Shown: in pieces, positions 4,997-6,493 of the stretch
How the letters are laid out: each line of letters opens with the position of its first letter
Position numbering within the stretch: position 1 is the stretch's first letter
Assembly: GCA_041166745.1 (NCBI GenBank)
Contig: JBEEGH010000031.1
Span: forward strand, 1-6,493
Source of the DNA: DASUCS01 sp041166745
GTDB lineage: Bacteria; Actinomycetota; Acidimicrobiia; Acidimicrobiales; JACDCH01
DNA: 6,493 nt
Direction: 5' to 3'
Notes under the pieces: generated by a model
Told to the model about the DNA's origin: nothing
The model's database searches: none
Seen by the model: the letters and a program-made list of their open reading frames with translations, nothing else
Position numbers and translations under genes: made by a program

Positions 4997-5146
4997 TCAT
5001 GTGCAACGTTGCAGGGAGGACGCGAGGACTGTTCCAAGGATGATCCCGATCGACACAGAGAGCACGCCGGGACCTAGCACGGCTCCGCTACCCAGGTATC
5101 CCGCGACGAGTCCAGGGATGAACACGACCACGCGGGCGACGGTCAT
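4997..5146 (-). CDS. 49-aa two-helix membrane peptide
   Basis: A short frame of 49 residues opening at ATG 5144-5146 and closing with TGA at 4997-4999. It is almost entirely hydrophobic: MTVARVVVFIPGLVAGYLGS, a Gly-rich turn (GAVLGPG) and a second helix VLSVSIGIILGTVLASS, ending in QRCT. This predicts a hairpin of two membrane helices with a short polar tail. A GGAG lies two bases before the ATG, which is tight. An overlapping mini-frame (ATG at 5154-5156, five codons) ends in the ATGA over the start and could couple translation, though it may be chance. The cassette is the smallest in the array, about 190 bases core to core. No function is known. Confidence 0.7.
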   Translation of the reverse strand: MTVARVVVFIPGLVAGYLGSGAVLGPGVLSVSIGIILGTVLASSLQRCT

Positions 5147-5162
5147 GGCTCCAGCTTCATCC

Positions 5163-5189
5163 GAGATTGGCGCGCTTCGTGCGTAAGCG
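5163..5189 (+). repeat. Array site 13 (degenerate)
   Basis: The site is recognised mainly by position between two genes. GAGATTGGCGCGCTTCG (5163-5179) aligns with the consensus if GGCAC has become GGCGC, the same change as in site 4. On the - strand CGCTT and AAGCG form a small hairpin next to it (5175-5179 with 5185-5189). No convincing left arm. Confidence 0.35.
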
Positions 5190-5393
5190 TCACCCGGTGG
5201 AGTTCTGCCGCCAGATCTTGCCGTAGATCGCAGCCGCGACCCCGCTCGCCCAAGCGCCGGTAAACAATGGGAATCCCCACGGCACCGACCCGGACGGCTT
5301 GCCGTTACGAACCTGGAAGTAGATCCCGATAAATGCGAAGAGCATCCCGACGCACCACGACGTCAAGAACCACCACTTGATCCAGCCGGTCAC
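5190..5393 (-). CDS. Two-helix membrane protein (67 aa)
   Basis: The GTG at 5391-5393 is the only strong start, because an in-frame TAG lies four codons upstream. The product begins MTGWIKWWFLTSWCVGMLFA with a first membrane helix to about residue 27 (IGIYFQV). A short loop (RNGKPSGSVPWG) leads to a second helix (FPLFTGAWASGVAAAIYGKI), and the tail is WRQNSTG. Tryptophans and aromatic residues cluster at the predicted membrane borders, as expected for a real membrane protein. Its TGA directly abuts degenerate site 13. I recognise no family. Confidence 0.82.
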   Translation of the reverse strand: MTGWIKWWFLTSWCVGMLFAFIGIYFQVRNGKPSGSVPWGFPLFTGAWASGVAAAIYGKIWRQNSTG

Positions 5394-5417
5394 GCCCCAA
5401 ACCTATGAGTTCGCTAC

Positions 5418-5447
5418 GTGCAACATCGCCCCGGAAACGGCAGTTCC
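5418..5447 (+). repeat. Array site 14 (core with one base missing)
   Basis: The core GGAAACGGCAGTTCC (5433-5447) lacks one base compared with site 15 (CGGCACGTTCC). GTGC (5418-5421) is a short left arm. The core itself forms an inverted repeat, GGAAAC with GTTCC. On the - strand a small hairpin CCGC-AGC-GCGG lies just before the core. Confidence 0.6.
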
Positions 5448-5461
5448 GCGCTGCGGACGAG

Positions 5462-6304
5462 CTACGTCGAATGGTCACTCGCTGGGAACAGTCGGTAGTA
5501 CGGCTGGCGGTCCGCAATGGGGACCGTCTCGAGCTCCATCAGCGTGGCGAGAACACGCCCGGAGCCTTGCGCCCGCATCTCTCCAGGGTTGACATCGGCA
5601 ACGCTGATCCACGCCGCTTCACCACCGTTCATTAGTCCCTGCTGGTACAGCTCGTAGAGCTCCGTAATCACGCCGATGCCGTCAACGCCTAAGACGTCAA
5701 GAGCCGGCTGATCGTCGCGGAAGTCTCTGTGTCGCAGCTGGTCTCGTCGATTCTCGTCGCCTGCCACTGCCAAAGCCACGAGCTGGCGATAGGTAAGGCG
5801 GCCGGCCAGCGCGATGAGGTGATTGCCGTGAGCTGGCGAGACCTGCGGTGCGAACGCGAGATTCGCATAGAGGTTGCCGAGATATCGCAGCTTCTTTTCC
5901 TCGTACGCGTCTCGCGCCTTCAGCAGTACGCCTTCGAGCAGTTCCTCAGCGGCGGACCGGTCCGTAGTGCTGTCGTCGAAGAAGCCGTCCGTGCGCGGTT
6001 CGCGGCCAGTGCCGAGGCTCGCGACGATCTTCTCGCCAGCAAACGCTGCGGCCGCGCCAATCCGAAGCTCCTCGCGGGGGCTGAGGATGCGCCGCCGAAT
6101 CTCGGCACCGACTCGCTTGAGCACACGCCCAAGTGCAGCGCCCGCAACCGCACCGCCGACAACACCAGCCGGACCACCGACGAGCCCAATCGCTGCGCCA
6201 GTCGCTGCACCCGCAATGTCACTGCCTCCCTCAATCAGCTCTTTTGCGAGCTTGCTCTCGTCGTCCGCGGAATCCTGGTCGGACACACGGAGATTGTGAC
6301 CCAC
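5462..6304 (-). CDS. 280-aa protein with glycine-zipper membrane segment
   Basis: The largest gene of the array. The GTG at 6302-6304 has a GAGG six bases upstream, the clearest ribosome binding site in the window, so it is preferred over an in-frame GTG at 6286. After an acidic leader (residues 8-26) comes a glycine-zipper hydrophobic region (about 28-62: SDIAGAATGAAIGLVGGPAG, then VVGGAVAGAALGRV), flanked by basic RVLKRVGAEIRRR. The rest is soluble: an acidic linker, a helix EELLEGVLLKARDAYEEKKL, the block YLGNLYANLAFAPQVSPAHG followed by LIALAGRLTYRQLVALAV, and a C-terminal domain ending QPYYRLFPASDHST. The GNLYANLAF...LTYRQL pattern recalls uncharacterised bacterial proteins that I cannot name. 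A membrane-inserting or pore-like role is possible for the zipper, but this is inference. It lies between sites 14 and 15. Confidence 0.88.
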   Translation of the reverse strand: MGHNLRVSDQDSADDESKLAKELIEGGSDIAGAATGAAIGLVGGPAGVVGGAVAGAALGRVLKRVGAEIRRRILSPREELRIGAAAAFAGEKIVASLGTGREPRTDGFFDDSTTDRSAAEELLEGVLLKARDAYEEKKLRYLGNLYANLAFAPQVSPAHGNHLIALAGRLTYRQLVALAVAGDENRRDQLRHRDFRDDQPALDVLGVDGIGVITELYELYQQGLMNGGEAAWISVADVNPGEMRAQGSGRVLATLMELETVPIADRQPYYRLFPASDHST

Positions 6305-6351
6305 AGCGGACCTCAGCGGTGTCGCCTGGACCCGATCGGCGCTGTCGGAAT

Positions 6352-6377
6352 TTGCCCTACCTGTAACGGCACGTTCC
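6352..6377 (+). repeat. Array site 15
   Basis: The left arm TTGCCC (6352-6357) and core TAACGGCACGTTCC (6364-6377) pair through TGCC (6353-6356) and GGCA (6368-6371). The core itself is the inverted repeat AACG-GCA-CGTT. On the - strand a CCGG-TAT-CCGG hairpin precedes the core. Confidence 0.68.
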
Positions 6378-6402
6378 GGATACCGGGTTCGGCAGGGACT
6401 AC

Positions 6403-6493
6403 TCAGGTCGCCGATCGTGCGACACGCGTGCCGGTCTCCCGCCTACGGCCTCTTACTCCTGCGCGTTCGGCTTTCGCCTCGGGTGCCCCGGCG
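6403..6493 (-). CDS. C-terminus of an unidentified gene, cut by window edge
   Basis: The best frame to the right of site 15 is the - strand one ending with TGA at 6403-6405, 25 bases from the site, matching the spacing of the other - genes. It gives 29 residues (AGAPEAKAERAGVRGRRRET, then GTRVARSAT), a charged Arg-rich tail with no recognisable motif. A + strand frame from GTG 6417 is also open to the edge and cannot be excluded. Confidence 0.35.
   Translation of the reverse strand, partial: AGAPEAKAERAGVRGRRRETGTRVARSAT

Noticed and set aside
5874..6299. 141-residue + strand frame, Ser/Pro/Ala-rich
   Set aside because: Antisense shadow of the 280-aa glycine-zipper gene; the composition reflects the GC-rich complement.
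156..6377. Classical integron attC sites
   Set aside because: I searched each gap for paired RYYYAAC and GTTRRRY boxes; only fragments (for example a GTTAG on the - strand in site 4) occur, and many cores have GAT or GCT where GTT is required. The sites are attC-like in layout, not in sequence.
191..6377. CRISPR array
   Set aside because: The repeats are short and divergent, spacing varies from about 190 to 930 bases, and the intervals hold protein-coding genes.
191..6377. Promoter or operator motif shared by all genes
   Set aside because: The core keeps one orientation regardless of gene strand and also lies between convergent genes, where no promoter is needed.
6378..6493. Possible tRNA or other RNA gene at the right edge
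   Set aside because: I could not fold a cloverleaf or find a T-loop GTTCGANTC; a partial coding region is the simpler reading.

Overview
The window is GC-rich throughout and, by its codon use, GTG starts and protein content, most likely comes from an actinobacterium. The best single clue is a secreted protein ending in LARTG, a hydrophobic segment and a basic tail. That is the layout of the sortase E (LAXTG) signal typical of high-GC Gram-positives. No rRNA, tRNA, transposase, recombinase, phage structural gene or housekeeping gene is visible, so the assignment stays tentative.

The layout is strikingly regular. Fourteen complete small genes, plus one partial gene at each edge, are separated one by one by short related sequences, with no stretch over about 120 bases lacking a gene. 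I count 15 of these sites, at about 156-207, 410-437, 834-857, 1161-1192, 1550-1590, 2238-2268, 2738-2758, 3059-3079, 3365-3408, 3921-3957, 4682-4718, 4965-4988, 5163-5189, 5418-5447 and 6352-6377. Each has a conserved core, + strand consensus TATCGGCACTTTCCG. Nearly all also have a looser, partly complementary arm (TTGCCG-like) 6 to 32 bases to its left, so the two can pair as an imperfect hairpin. The core always points the same way, whether the neighbouring genes lie on + or -. Every site-to-site unit carries exactly one gene (unit sizes about 190 to 930 bases), and gene ends abut or overlap the sites.

This is the architecture of an integron gene-cassette array. The sites, however, are short and lack the canonical attC 7-mers (RYYYAAC / GTTRRRY), so I describe it as an integron-like array with non-canonical, compact recombination-type sites. 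No integrase or attI is inside the window.

Cassette cargo in order: (1) partial membrane protein, -; (2) Arg-rich 61-aa protein, +; (3) lipoprotein, -; (4) DUF7660-like protein, -; (5) frameshifted membrane protein, -; (6) 200-aa helical protein, +; (7) PH-like beta-rich protein, -; (8) two-helix membrane protein, -; (9) single-helix membrane protein with a basic tail, +; (10) LARTG cell-wall protein, -; (11) protein with a gyrase-A-like helical segment, +; (12) 79-aa protein, -; (13) 49-aa membrane peptide, -; (14) 67-aa membrane protein, -; (15) 280-aa glycine-zipper protein, -; (16) partial, -. Ten of the 14 complete cassettes have their gene on the - strand and four on the +. About nine of the 15 readable products are membrane-bound, exported or lipid-anchored. 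There is no sign that the genes form a pathway; as in integron arrays they look like an unrelated collection assembled by the shared sites.
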